60,089 nucleotides of DNA from Faecalicatena sp. (GTDB lineage Bacteria; Bacillota; Clostridia; Lachnospirales; Lachnospiraceae): the NCBI GenBank assembly GCA_009774255.1, contig VSNK01000007.1, positions 1-60,089 of the forward strand, written 5' to 3'. Of this stretch, positions 26,969 through 35,851 are shown one piece after another. Made by a program: the position numbers and the translations under genes. The stretch's first letter is position 1; every line of letters starts with the position of its first letter. The notes below the pieces were generated by a model. The model had not been told where the DNA came from and ran no database searches. It worked only from the letters and a program-made list of their open reading frames with translations.

Positions 26969-28024
26969 CTATCCCTCCTGACTCATGGTAATCACCGCTT
27001 TCATCATCTGCCCTTTATCAGCATCCGCAAAAGCATGTTCTATCTCCTTTAGTGGATAGACGGCACTGATCATTTTTTTTGCATCGACAATCCCGTCTCT
27101 GATGTATTCCATTGCTTTTTTGTTCTGTTCCGGTGTGGAGGCATGCACTCCATATACGGACAATTCTTTATAATGGATCAGATTGCTGTCTATAAATCCC
27201 TTTGTCTCTCCGGGAAGCCCTCCAAACAAAGAAATTCTCCCTCTTCGGGCAAGCAATTCCATCCCTTCTTCCTGTGCCTTTCCTACGGAGCATGCGACAA
27301 TGACTACATCCGCACCTTTTCCGCCTGTCAATTCCATCACCCTGTCTTTCAGGTTTTCCGTTCCGGAACAAATGCCGGTTATTTCGGGAAGGTTCTTTTT
27401 CACTTCCTCAACTCTTCCCTCTGACACATCCGCAACCATAACCTGACCGGCCTTCTTATATAGAGAAAGGCTGGCATGCATGCTGCCGATGATTCCGCTG
27501 CCGATAATCAAAACATCCTCTCCCTCCTGAATACGGAGGTAAGACTGGGCGTTGATCACGCATGCCAGCGGTTCACTCAAGGTATATATCGTATCGTCTT
27601 CGGATACCGGCAGCCGATACACATTTCCTCTTTCAAAAGCTTCTCCCGGAATCCCCATATATTCCGCGAATCCACCGTCATATTCAAAACCGATCGTTTT
27701 CAGATCACCGCACATGTTCGTATAGCCTTTCCGGCAGCTATAGCATTTCCCGCATCCGATTGCAGGTGCCAGCGCGATGCGGCTTCCGATCGGAAATGCC
27801 TCCTTCCACTTTTCTGATATTTTTTCTATCTGCCCTACAATTTCATGGCCTAATATCGTACCTTCTTTTATTTTAGAATTACCGAAGCGGTATGTACGTA
27901 TGTCTGTTCCGCAGATGGAACATGCGTGAACCCGTATAACTGCCTGGTAAATCTTTCCTAAATCCGGAAGCTGTTTTTCTTCCAGAGCAGGCTTCTTTCC
28001 ATTACGATAGCAGTACGCTAGCAT
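26969..28024 (-). CDS. Zinc-dependent sorbitol-dehydrogenase-like enzyme
   Basis: A 351-residue medium-chain dehydrogenase. Zinc ligands are in CSICGTDIRTYRFG and GHEIVG, the structural zinc cluster is CGKCYSCRKGYTNMC, and the nucleotide-binding motif is GSGIIGSMHASL. Its start overlaps the end of the SorC regulator gene by seven bases, so the two are coupled. Substrate unknown; sugar alcohols or sugar acids are likely in this operon. Confidence 0.85.
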   Translation of the reverse strand: MLAYCYRNGKKPALEEKQLPDLGKIYQAVIRVHACSICGTDIRTYRFGNSKIKEGTILGHEIVGQIEKISEKWKEAFPIGSRIALAPAIGCGKCYSCRKGYTNMCGDLKTIGFEYDGGFAEYMGIPGEAFERGNVYRLPVSEDDTIYTLSEPLACVINAQSYLRIQEGEDVLIIGSGIIGSMHASLSLYKKAGQVMVADVSEGRVEEVKKNLPEITGICSGTENLKDRVMELTGGKGADVVIVACSVGKAQEEGMELLARRGRISLFGGLPGETKGFIDSNLIHYKELSVYGVHASTPEQNKKAMEYIRDGIVDAKKMISAVYPLKEIEHAFADADKGQMMKAVITMSQEG

Positions 28025-28995
28025 TCCCTTCCCCTTTCCGTTTCCTCCAACAGCACGGAAGCTGTTTCTTCATCAATAATCAGCACATTTGGATATCCTG
28101 CGTCCAGGATCGCTTTCAGCGGCTTCAAACGTTCTTTTCCAAGGATGACCGCAATACGGAAGTCACATTTTTGAAGCTGTTCCATCGGTACGGCAACCGT
28201 TCTCTCGTCGAGTTCCCGGCTGACACACTGTCCTTTTTGATTGATAAAATGCGTACAAACCTCTCCGATCGCTCCATCCCTGATCAATGCCTGAATCCCT
28301 TCCTCCGTAATATATCCTGATCTGACCAGCGAACTGTCCATACTACACTGGCCGACCGTAAATATGGCAATGTTTACATCCTCCAAAACTTTCCGTACCT
28401 GGCGGATTCCATGCTCCTGATAAAATAGTTCTCTATACTGCCTGCTTTCCACAATTGCCGGAATCGGAAGGCTGTAGGAATCGGCATGGAATGCATCGGC
28501 AAAATTTTTAGAAATCTCACCGGAATATGTACTGTTCTGGCTCTGGCTTACACCGCCGCAGATCTGCACCACTCTCACATCCCGAAACGCCGTATCCGTG
28601 TACAGGTATTTCGAGCATTCATAGATCGTCTTTCCCCATGCAACTCCAATCACATCTCCATTGTTTAAAATTGTATTTAAAAACTCGTTCAGTTTTTCCC
28701 CAAGCTCTTTCCCGTAAGGGATCGATCCTCTCCGGCAATTTACTTCTTTTGAAACAATCATTACCTTTTTCAGATCGTAATAATTTTTCAGGCTCCGCTC
28801 TTCCTCCGTTTCTGTCAGCCATGGGTTTTTGCTTTTAAACTCGATCAGCTTTTCCTTCCTTGCTTCAATCAGCAGTTTTGATACATATGAACGTGAAATC
28901 CCCATTTTTCTGGCGATTTCATTCTGATTCATATTTTCAAAATAATACAATCGAACGGCTTCCAGTTTCAGATGCTCTCTTGTCATATTATCCAC
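28018..28995 (-). CDS. SorC-family sugar-binding transcriptional regulator
   Basis: A 325-residue regulator with an N-terminal helix-turn-helix (NQNEIARKMGISRSYVSKLL, about residues 19-38) and a C-terminal SorC sugar-phosphate-binding domain (GVAWGKTIYE, VVQICGGV, EEGIQALIRDGAIGEVC). Members respond to a phosphorylated sugar and release or activate at palindromic operators. Encoded inside the operon, it probably controls its own transcription unit; the two perfect 14-bp palindromes near the operon start (35373 and 35556) are the natural candidate sites. Confidence 0.87.
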   Translation of the reverse strand: MDNMTREHLKLEAVRLYYFENMNQNEIARKMGISRSYVSKLLIEARKEKLIEFKSKNPWLTETEEERSLKNYYDLKKVMIVSKEVNCRRGSIPYGKELGEKLNEFLNTILNNGDVIGVAWGKTIYECSKYLYTDTAFRDVRVVQICGGVSQSQNSTYSGEISKNFADAFHADSYSLPIPAIVESRQYRELFYQEHGIRQVRKVLEDVNIAIFTVGQCSMDSSLVRSGYITEEGIQALIRDGAIGEVCTHFINQKGQCVSRELDERTVAVPMEQLQKCDFRIAVILGKERLKPLKAILDAGYPNVLIIDEETASVLLEETERGREC

Positions 28996-29008
28996 CTCTG
29001 TATTTTTT

Positions 29009-29866
29009 CTAACCTTTCACAGAGCCGGCCACCATCCCCTCCATAATCTTTTTATGGAAAATAAAATAGATGACGACTACCGGCAAGGTTGCTATGGTAA
29101 GCCCTGCCATCATCGGAGTATACTGTACGGAATGCTGTCCTGTAAAATATGTCAGTGCAATAGGCAAAGTTTTTAATTCCGGCTTCCCCATTAAAATAAG
29201 AGAAAATGGAAATTCATTCCATGCATCAAGGAAACTTAAAATTGTAACCGTCGATAAAATCGGTTTCGAAATCGGCAGAAAGACCTTAAAAAAGATATCA
29301 AACGTATTTCCGCCGTCCATGATCACTGCCTCTTCAATCTCCCTTGGTATTGTCGCCGCAAAAGTGGTTACCAGAAAAATCGCTTTCGGCAATCCAAATG
29401 CCGCATAAATCAGAGCCAGCACAAACCGATTATTGATCAGCGAAAAAAATTTTAATTCAATAAAAATCGGTATCAAAAGGCTGTGTACGGGAATCAGCAT
29501 CCCTGATAAAAACATCGTGTACAGCAGAGCTTTCCCTCTGAAAACATATCTTGCAAAGATCACTCCGGCCATAAACGAAATAAAAATCAATAGGAGCACC
29601 GCCGTAACACTGACCAACACACTGTTTACAAAGGCAATATCCATTTTTCCGGTTTTTATTGCTGCCAAATAATTTTCAAAATGAAACTCTGTCGGCAGAC
29701 CTACGATATTCCTTTTAAAAGCCGCCTCATCTTTTATAGAGGAATAAAGCATCCAGGCAACAGGAAACAAACAGAACACCGATAAGGCAGCTATCAAAAC
29801 ATTTACAAGGGCGGAAACCACCGCGCCTGCCCCTTTCTTTTTCCGCTTTCTTATCCTTTTATTCAT
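29009..29866 (-). CDS. Carbohydrate ABC transporter permease, MalG type
   Basis: A 285-residue permease with six helices. Family marks are the early segment FPVAWMLYSSIK, the EAA loop EEAVIMDGGNTFDIFFKVFLP and the end HKKIMEGMVAGSVKG. The ATG at 29866 overlaps the upstream permease by eight bases and has AAAGGAAAG ahead; a TTG at 29887 is the alternative. It pairs with the permease at 29859. No ATPase is encoded in this operon, so a shared MsmK/UgpC-type ATPase, such as that at 48385-49503, may serve it. Confidence 0.9.
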   Translation of the reverse strand: MNKRIRKRKKKGAGAVVSALVNVLIAALSVFCLFPVAWMLYSSIKDEAAFKRNIVGLPTEFHFENYLAAIKTGKMDIAFVNSVLVSVTAVLLLIFISFMAGVIFARYVFRGKALLYTMFLSGMLIPVHSLLIPIFIELKFFSLINNRFVLALIYAAFGLPKAIFLVTTFAATIPREIEEAVIMDGGNTFDIFFKVFLPISKPILSTVTILSFLDAWNEFPFSLILMGKPELKTLPIALTYFTGQHSVQYTPMMAGLTIATLPVVVIYFIFHKKIMEGMVAGSVKG

Positions 29867-30755
29867 ATCGTTTCTTTCCTTTCCCAAATATAATATTGCA
29901 CACCGCCACCAGAACCAGGCTCACAACCATGATCCCAACGGAAATCGCGGAACCATATCCGAACTTCTGCTTGATAAATGATGTTTTGTACGCGTACATT
30001 GCACCAACCGTAGATGCGGTTCCGGGACCTCCGCCGGTTATGATATAAATGTGCTCAAATATTTTCATACATCCTGATACTGCAAGAATCACTGATATTT
30101 TTACGGTATCCAATGTCATAGGCCAGGTGATATAAATTGCTTTTTTTATTCCGTTTGCTCCGTCTAACGCAGCGCTTTCAAAAATTTCCTCCGGTATATT
30201 TTTCATTGCACTTACAAAGATTACTACATACAGTCCGATCCACTGCCAGACGATCGGAATCGTAATACTTTTCATTACAATCCCCACATCATCCAGCCAT
30301 GGCTTTATCCAGCTTTCCAGTTTTATACTCCGAAGCAGGAAATTTAGTAATCCATAATCTTGATTATATACAATTTTCCATAAAAATCCTACTACTACCG
30401 GAGCTAAAACTACCGGCATAAAAATGGCAAATTGATGGAATCCTTTTAGTTTCAGCATTTTCGAACAAAGCAAAGAGGAAATAATGAATGCAATCCCAAC
30501 CTGAAAAATCACGCAGCAGGCCGCCAGAAGGAAATTATTCATCAAAGAATCGCGGAATACCTCATCTCCGAACAAACGCACGTAGTTTGCCATTCCGATG
30601 AATTTCTTATTCTTTCCACCCGACCAGTTAAAAAAGGAATAATAGACTGCCATTCCTACCGGTATTACCGTAAATATCAGAAATAGTGCCACACTTGGAA
30701 GCATACATAAAAATAGAATTTTCCCTTTTGGCCGCAAGATTCTGTTTTGCTCCAA
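29859..30755 (-). CDS. Carbohydrate ABC transporter permease, MalF/UgpA type
   Basis: A 298-residue permease with six helices and the EAA loop FESAALDGANGIKKAIYITWP. The best start is a TTG at 30755 with AGGTG eight bases upstream; no ATG lies before the first helix. It follows the binding-protein gene after a 73-base gap with a stable hairpin (30798-30822), which commonly allows more binding protein than permease to be made. Confidence 0.88.
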   Translation of the reverse strand: MEQNRILRPKGKILFLCMLPSVALFLIFTVIPVGMAVYYSFFNWSGGKNKKFIGMANYVRLFGDEVFRDSLMNNFLLAACCVIFQVGIAFIISSLLCSKMLKLKGFHQFAIFMPVVLAPVVVGFLWKIVYNQDYGLLNFLLRSIKLESWIKPWLDDVGIVMKSITIPIVWQWIGLYVVIFVSAMKNIPEEIFESAALDGANGIKKAIYITWPMTLDTVKISVILAVSGCMKIFEHIYIITGGGPGTASTVGAMYAYKTSFIKQKFGYGSAISVGIMVVSLVLVAVCNIIFGKGKKRYE

Positions 30756-30797
30756 AAAAATACACCTGCCTTTCTCTCAAACATCGAGTAAACAAGT

Positions 30798-30822
30798 GGG
30801 CTGTTGCGCTAAACAACAGCCC
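30798..30822 (-). promoter_or_regulatory. Intercistronic hairpin after the sugar-binding protein gene
   Basis: A perfect 9-bp inverted repeat GGGCTGTTG / CAACAGCCC with a seven-base loop, without a T-run. It is placed as an mRNA stabiliser or partial terminator between binding protein and permease genes. Confidence 0.6.
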
Positions 30823-30828
30823 ATCCTG

Positions 30829-32223
30829 TTATTCCAGAGTCATCTCATATTCCTCCTGAACGCGTCTTCCCCATTCTTTTGCATCAATTTCTCCCAAAAG
30901 CAGCTCCTGGAATCCCGTATTCATCGCGTCAATTACAGATGTATCAAAATGGCAGTCATACTGCGGTGTCTTAGCGGCGCTTTCTTTTAAGCTTACATAT
31001 GCATCCAGGATCGGGGAGGTCTTACCATAATCATAGTCCACACTCTGTCCCCCGAAATCTCCCTTTTCCGCAAGGTCAAGACACCATTGTTCATCCGAAA
31101 TATATTTGATAAAAATGCGGGCCGCTTCCTTTTTGGCTCCTGTCAGATTGGCATTATATGCCTGTCCCCACGCCGAACCGCCTGGCGTTGCCGGATATTC
31201 TCCTTTTGCGCCTTCAAAGGTCGGAAATACTGCCACTCCTGACTTTTCAACAATGCTCTGGTCATCTCCTGCTGTTGCGATCAGAGTTCCAAATGTCCAG
31301 GAGCCATCCACGTAGGAGGCATATTCTTCATTGATATAGGGCGGCATAACCTCAAACTGATCGATACTGTTCATGTTGGAATTCATGAAGCCTTTCTCCG
31401 CAAGCTCAGCCATTTTTTCTACACCGAGCAGCATATTCTCATCGAGAAAGCCGTCTCCTGTCCCATTCATAATATCATCATACCAGCTGCTTCCCGCGCC
31501 ACGATCACCAAATGCACCAAACATACAGGAATTCGCTACCCATTGTCCGCTATTTCCCATTCCCAGAGGTACATATCCTGCATCTTTCAGTTTCGTAAAG
31601 CAATCCAGCAGCTCATCCCAATCCTCCGGAAAATGATCATAACCGACAGATTCGTAGATTTCTTTGTTATATACAATCAAAGAACAGCATAAATCCTGAA
31701 ACGGCGCTCCATAATAATGGCCGTCGTATTTCATGTCAAAAAGCATATCTTCGCTGAAACCGTCTCCCCACTCTTTGTCTTGCTCCAGAAATTCATCTAT
31801 CTCTCCCAGCTGCCCGTTTTCAACCATTCCAGGTATCCATGAACCTTTTACATTGAATACGTCCGGAAGTGTGTCCGCTGCCGCATAGGTCATCATAATC
31901 GTCTGATAATCATCATGTACGGAACCGTCGTAGTTGATCGTAATATTAGGATAATCCTTTTCCAGCCGTTCAAGCGCATGGTTCAGCGCATAAGATTTCG
32001 CGTCTGTCGTACTGTCAAGTGACCACATCATCGCCACATCCAGCGTAACCTCCTCTGTAAATTCTCCATCCTCCTGATCCTTAGCTTCACTTTCCTGGTC
32101 TTCCGCCTGCTTTGTATCATTCGTACTATTTGCGTCATTGTCCGCCGTATTACCGGAACTACATGCTCCCAGCATGGAACATACCAATAATAATGACATG
32201 ATCACAGAAATTTTTTTCTTCAT
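30829..32223 (-). CDS. Sugar ABC transporter substrate-binding lipoprotein
   Basis: A 464-residue SBP family 1 lipoprotein. The signal MKKKISVIMSLLLVCSMLGAC ends in a lipobox, followed by a long acidic linker. The family segments DVAMMWSLDSTTD, GAPFQDLCCSLIVYNKEIYE and the C-terminal helices are present. It binds the imported oligosaccharide outside the cell. The ATG at 32223 has GGAGGAG upstream; the longer frame would overlap the GH2 gene. In an operon with beta-mannosidases the ligand is probably a beta-mannoside or similar glycan fragment. Confidence 0.9.
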   Translation of the reverse strand: MKKKISVIMSLLLVCSMLGACSSGNTADNDANSTNDTKQAEDQESEAKDQEDGEFTEEVTLDVAMMWSLDSTTDAKSYALNHALERLEKDYPNITINYDGSVHDDYQTIMMTYAAADTLPDVFNVKGSWIPGMVENGQLGEIDEFLEQDKEWGDGFSEDMLFDMKYDGHYYGAPFQDLCCSLIVYNKEIYESVGYDHFPEDWDELLDCFTKLKDAGYVPLGMGNSGQWVANSCMFGAFGDRGAGSSWYDDIMNGTGDGFLDENMLLGVEKMAELAEKGFMNSNMNSIDQFEVMPPYINEEYASYVDGSWTFGTLIATAGDDQSIVEKSGVAVFPTFEGAKGEYPATPGGSAWGQAYNANLTGAKKEAARIFIKYISDEQWCLDLAEKGDFGGQSVDYDYGKTSPILDAYVSLKESAAKTPQYDCHFDTSVIDAMNTGFQELLLGEIDAKEWGRRVQEEYEMTLE

Positions 32224-32239
32224 AACTTCTCCTCCATAA

Positions 32240-34807
32240 TCACCCTTTTCCAAGGGTATTCAAACATTGACAACACAATTCTGTTTCCAGTTCTTCTTTT
32301 GACATTGCACTGCTCAGCTCAGCTTTCCTGATACTCACTGTCTTTTTCTGCCCCGGCGACAGGTCAAAACAATTATCCGAAAAAATTGCATCCGCATTTT
32401 CCAAATCCAGAAAAATGCATTTTGTATACACATTTGTCTGCAGCTCTATCTGAAATTCGTCTTCTTCCTCTTTGACATGCCATGCCAGTTCAGGGGCGAG
32501 AAACCGGAAATGTTTCGGTTTTACAAACAGATAGGTATCGCTGCTGATTGTCTTTCCCCTGCGGTCCGCCAGCTCAAATTCCAGATAATATTCTGTTTTG
32601 CTTTTTTCATTGACATTGTCTGTAAAATCAAGAGTCCACACGGATTCCGAGCTGTCTTCTTTTACCAAAACATTTTTCTCGTCACTTCTCACACATGTCC
32701 CGTCGTTCTTCCGCAGCGCCCATGCAACCTTTGCCTCAAATCCTTCCTGTCCGTCATGTACAATATACAGATCCAGGCTTCTTTCATGTTCAGAGACACT
32801 GATGATTGTCTGCTGATAAAATCTTTTTGCGTAATAATGCAGGATTTTCCATCGATATTCATAGTCGATTCCAGACCACGTTGTCCCCGGAAAGCAGTCT
32901 ACAATCTGCCAGTAAAGACTCCCCATACATCTCGGCTTCATTCTTCGAAAATGACATGCTCCATATTTGATTCCTTTTGCCTGCGCATACTGCGAGGCAT
33001 ATACATATTCCTGGAAATTCCCGGGCGGCCTGACCTCCTGAAAAATATAATTCATAATCTTGCCATTTCCCATATTGCAGTGGTTATCACTGCATCTTTG
33101 CATAAAATCCATCACTTCCGAATTAGGGCTCATATCTTCCGGTTCCATATAATGGCAGAGCGTTTTTATACTTTGAAACGACTCCAGCCCGAATTCACTT
33201 ACGAATCTTGCTTTGCACTCTCTGTAAAATGTATATGGCTTGGCCGGAAGATACCAGACATACCAGCAGTGCACATCTCCCTTTTCATATCCGTTCGGAT
33301 CTTTGTATCCGCCGCCGCTGGAAGGAGAACTTGGCCAATACAGGCGATCCGGATCATACGTTCTGACCACTTCCTTCAAATAGACCTCGTACTGCCTCAG
33401 ATTATCCATGCGCAGTTCATATGTAAGACCTTCTAAATCATGTTCAAAATCGTGAAACCATTCATTTTCATTGCTTCCGCACCAGAGCATCAGGGAAGGA
33501 TGATTTCTCAGCCTTATGACATTGTCCCTGGTTTCTGCACTGATATTATCGATAAATTCATCTGTCACATGGTACAAGGCACATGCGAACATCAAATCCT
33601 GCCACACCAATATACCGTATCTGTCACACAAATCATAAAATTCATCATCCGGAAATACGGCGCCGCCCCACACACGGATACAGTTAAAATTTGCCTGCGC
33701 ACAATATCGAATCAAATCCTCATGCCTTTTCCCTCTGCAGAGCGCCAGAAACTTATCCGGCGGGGTATAGCATCCGCCTTTCGCGTAGACCGGGACATCA
33801 TTGATATAAAAAGCAAATGATTCTCCCCATTCGTCCGGTTTTCTTCTGACTTCTGCTTTTCTGAGGCCGATATGCATCTCTTTTCGGTCTTCTTCTTCTC
33901 CGTCTTCTAGTTCCTGCCGCAATACCGCCGACAGCAAATACAATGGCTGCTCCCCGTAGCCGTTCGGCCACCAAAGCTGCGGTTCCTCGATCAAAACATT
34001 CCAGTTCCCTTTCCCGTCAATCATGCTCACATTTCCTTCGGCTTTCACGAAACCATCCGGATCCTTCAACTGCATATGAACCTGAAATTCTTCTGAAACA
34101 GACTTCCGGGAAATCCCGCTTGTTCCGCAAACACATGTACGCAAGGAGGTACTTTGGATATATTTATCCAGATACACCTCTGCCTTCAGCCGGACTTTTT
34201 TATCCTGATGACTCTGACGCACATAAATATGATCCAATTTCACCTGGTCATAAGCTTCCAAATATACATCCCGCCAAATCCCCGAATCCGGTACAACCGG
34301 TTCCGCATCCCATCCAAAGGAACTATGGATTTTTCGAATCTGAGAAAAGCCGTGAGGACTTGCCGTATTAAATTCCGGAAGTGGATGCGCTTTATGTTGT
34401 TCTTCTATATACTTTACCGGAGAATAAAAAAGGATATGTAGTTCATTTTCTCCCTGTTTCAGCAAATGTCCTGCTTCAAAACGATAGGTACGGTGCATAT
34501 TATCTGTCTCAGCTATTTTTTCTCCGTTCAGAAAGATAGCCGTAATTGTATCAAGCCCTTCAAAGACCAGAACCTGATTTCCTTTCTTTTTTATTTTTTC
34601 ATCTACGTAAAATACACTGCGGTATTCATAATCCTTTTTCGCCAATTCGGCAAATTGCCTCTCATTAAATCGATAATATGCATTTTCTATCAGGCCATTT
34701 TGCATCATATCCAAAAACAGGCTTCCCGGAACACTGGCCTCATGCCACTGTGCATCTCCGCACGCGCGGAACTTCCATGAAGTGCCTCCTAAATCATATC
34801 TTATCAC
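32240..34807 (-). CDS. GH2 beta-mannosidase
   Basis: An 855-residue GH2 enzyme. The start (DLGGTSWKF, then EASVPGSLFLDMMQNGLIENAYYRFNE split by short gaps in the family) is typical of beta-mannosidases. The acid/base glutamate is in WCGSNENEW and the nucleophile in SEFGLES; CIRVWGGAVFPDDEFYDLCD precedes them. No signal peptide. The start is a GTG at 34807, three bases after the upstream stop, with AGAGGA eight bases ahead. It releases mannose, which the adjacent lyxose/mannose-isomerase-like enzyme could convert to fructose. Confidence 0.9.
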   Translation of the reverse strand: MIRYDLGGTSWKFRACGDAQWHEASVPGSLFLDMMQNGLIENAYYRFNERQFAELAKKDYEYRSVFYVDEKIKKKGNQVLVFEGLDTITAIFLNGEKIAETDNMHRTYRFEAGHLLKQGENELHILFYSPVKYIEEQHKAHPLPEFNTASPHGFSQIRKIHSSFGWDAEPVVPDSGIWRDVYLEAYDQVKLDHIYVRQSHQDKKVRLKAEVYLDKYIQSTSLRTCVCGTSGISRKSVSEEFQVHMQLKDPDGFVKAEGNVSMIDGKGNWNVLIEEPQLWWPNGYGEQPLYLLSAVLRQELEDGEEEDRKEMHIGLRKAEVRRKPDEWGESFAFYINDVPVYAKGGCYTPPDKFLALCRGKRHEDLIRYCAQANFNCIRVWGGAVFPDDEFYDLCDRYGILVWQDLMFACALYHVTDEFIDNISAETRDNVIRLRNHPSLMLWCGSNENEWFHDFEHDLEGLTYELRMDNLRQYEVYLKEVVRTYDPDRLYWPSSPSSGGGYKDPNGYEKGDVHCWYVWYLPAKPYTFYRECKARFVSEFGLESFQSIKTLCHYMEPEDMSPNSEVMDFMQRCSDNHCNMGNGKIMNYIFQEVRPPGNFQEYVYASQYAQAKGIKYGACHFRRMKPRCMGSLYWQIVDCFPGTTWSGIDYEYRWKILHYYAKRFYQQTIISVSEHERSLDLYIVHDGQEGFEAKVAWALRKNDGTCVRSDEKNVLVKEDSSESVWTLDFTDNVNEKSKTEYYLEFELADRRGKTISSDTYLFVKPKHFRFLAPELAWHVKEEEDEFQIELQTNVYTKCIFLDLENADAIFSDNCFDLSPGQKKTVSIRKAELSSAMSKEELETELCCQCLNTLGKG

Positions 34808-34810
34808 TGA

Positions 34811-35359
34811 TCAATCCTCTTCTATCGTGGTAAATCTGGTAATCGCCGGATCCGTATACACATCTGTTCCATCATCGCTGTATGAGGAAAACTCTGAAAC
34901 AACAGCACCTTCCGGCCCTGCCTGGAACCAGTGCTTTGTATTCGGAGCCAGGGTATACTGTTCTCCTTTTTTCAGAACAATCTCATGCCATACCGTGTAC
35001 ACATCTTCTTTCCCTGCCGGAATCTTCGCCTTTGGATTCGGAGTAGGTTCTCCCGGAACATGGATATATACTTCTCCGTATCTGCAGCGGAATGTCTCTT
35101 CTTTCCCCGGGTTCTCCGGGCTCAGAGGCGGATGTCTGTGTTCCGCACAGATCTGCCCCGGCAGCATTGGCAGTTCTTTCGCACAGCATCTCTTAGTATT
35201 CACATAGACATGGAGCATAAGCCCTTCATGATAAGGATCATTCAGACCAAAATCCGTAACTTCCATTTTCTCTTCTTCATCCGGCGTAAGATACAATCCG
35301 CTCTTCCGCATCAATTCCAGTCCTTCTTGTTTGATCTTGTTATATTCACTTCGCTTCAT
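34811..35359 (-). CDS. D-lyxose ketol-isomerase family protein
   Basis: A 182-residue cupin-fold isomerase of the D-lyxose isomerase family. The metal site is visible as EHRHPP with later E and H in KHWFQAG. Family members convert D-lyxose to D-xylulose and D-mannose to D-fructose. The ATG at 35359 has AAAGGA upstream; the longer listed frame would run through the operator at 35373. It is the first gene of the operon, and with the beta-mannosidase directly after it suggests that free mannose enters metabolism through fructose. Confidence 0.82.
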   Translation of the reverse strand: MKRSEYNKIKQEGLELMRKSGLYLTPDEEEKMEVTDFGLNDPYHEGLMLHVYVNTKRCCAKELPMLPGQICAEHRHPPLSPENPGKEETFRCRYGEVYIHVPGEPTPNPKAKIPAGKEDVYTVWHEIVLKKGEQYTLAPNTKHWFQAGPEGAVVSEFSSYSDDGTDVYTDPAITRFTTIEED

Positions 35360-35372
35360 ATGATTCCTTTCT

Positions 35373-35386
35373 GTGTCATATGACAC
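35373..35386. promoter_or_regulatory. Perfect 14-bp palindrome operator, proximal
   Basis: GTGTCATATGACAC, 14 bases before the start codon of the first gene of the operon. An identical copy is at 35556-35569. Probable site of the SorC-family regulator of this operon, though another regulator is possible. Confidence 0.7.
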
Positions 35387-35555
35387 TATCGATCTTTTGT
35401 TGTTTTGTTTCGTCAGCATGCATTTCAACAATATATTGTCTGTAATTAAACAGTATCATATTTCTTTCCCATAGTCAATTGTGCATAATATACAATAAAT
35501 TCTTCCAATTTTCTACATTTACAACATTTCCAATTTTTTCATATTTTTCCTTTTT

Positions 35556-35569
35556 GTGTCATATGACAC
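35556..35569. promoter_or_regulatory. Perfect 14-bp palindrome operator, distal
   Basis: A second identical GTGTCATATGACAC, 183 bases from the first, on the far side of the AT-rich promoter zone. Two identical operators around a promoter suggest DNA looping. Confidence 0.7.
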
Positions 35570-35600
35570 TAATGCTATTTTATAAATCATTTATATACAT

Positions 35601-35760
35601 GATTCGACCGTCAAAATTCCATTTTCATTGCTGAGATAATTTTTCGAAGATTCGTGCCACAATATATGAAGGCGATGTGGTGCAGCGCCCTCATATATTG
35701 TGGCATGGAGATTCGGAAAATTGGCCAGCAAGGGGAATGAGAGCTTTTGACGGACGAATC
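35601..35760 (-). mobile_element. 160-bp MITE-like element, copy B
   Basis: The reverse complement is near-identical to 18669-18828 and exactly the same length. Ends are GATTCG inverted repeats. The flanks repeat ATACAT directly, a 6-bp target duplication different from that of copy A, so the two inserted independently. Confidence 0.8.
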
Positions 35761-35776
35761 ATACATAGGATGAACG

Positions 35777-35824
35777 ACAAAAAGCCGCATTTGGTGTTGT
35801 GTATTTTCAACACCAAATGCGGCT
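35777..35824 (-). terminator. clpB: Terminator of clpB
   Basis: On the minus strand AGCCGCATTTGGTGTTG pairs perfectly over 17 bases with its complement around an eight-base loop and is followed by TTTTTG. It lies 28 bases after the clpB stop. Confidence 0.85.
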
Positions 35825-35851
35825 CTTATCGACGAACTGCAGTCTCTTATA

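Larger units (their letters stand above)
35360..35851. other. Promoter region of the mannoside operon, mobile element and clpB terminator
   Basis: From right to left on the minus strand: the clpB terminator (35777-35824), MITE-like copy B (35601-35760), a first palindrome (35556-35569), an AT-rich promoter zone and a second palindrome (35373-35386). A TTGACT with TACTGT 17 bases on, near 35440-35470, is a weak promoter candidate. No gene is seen; a 103-codon minus frame over the element is a shadow. Confidence 0.65.

Noticed and set aside
32477..33436. 319-codon plus-strand frame inside the second GH2 gene
   Set aside because: Antisense shadow of a conserved enzyme with catalytic residues in the other frame.
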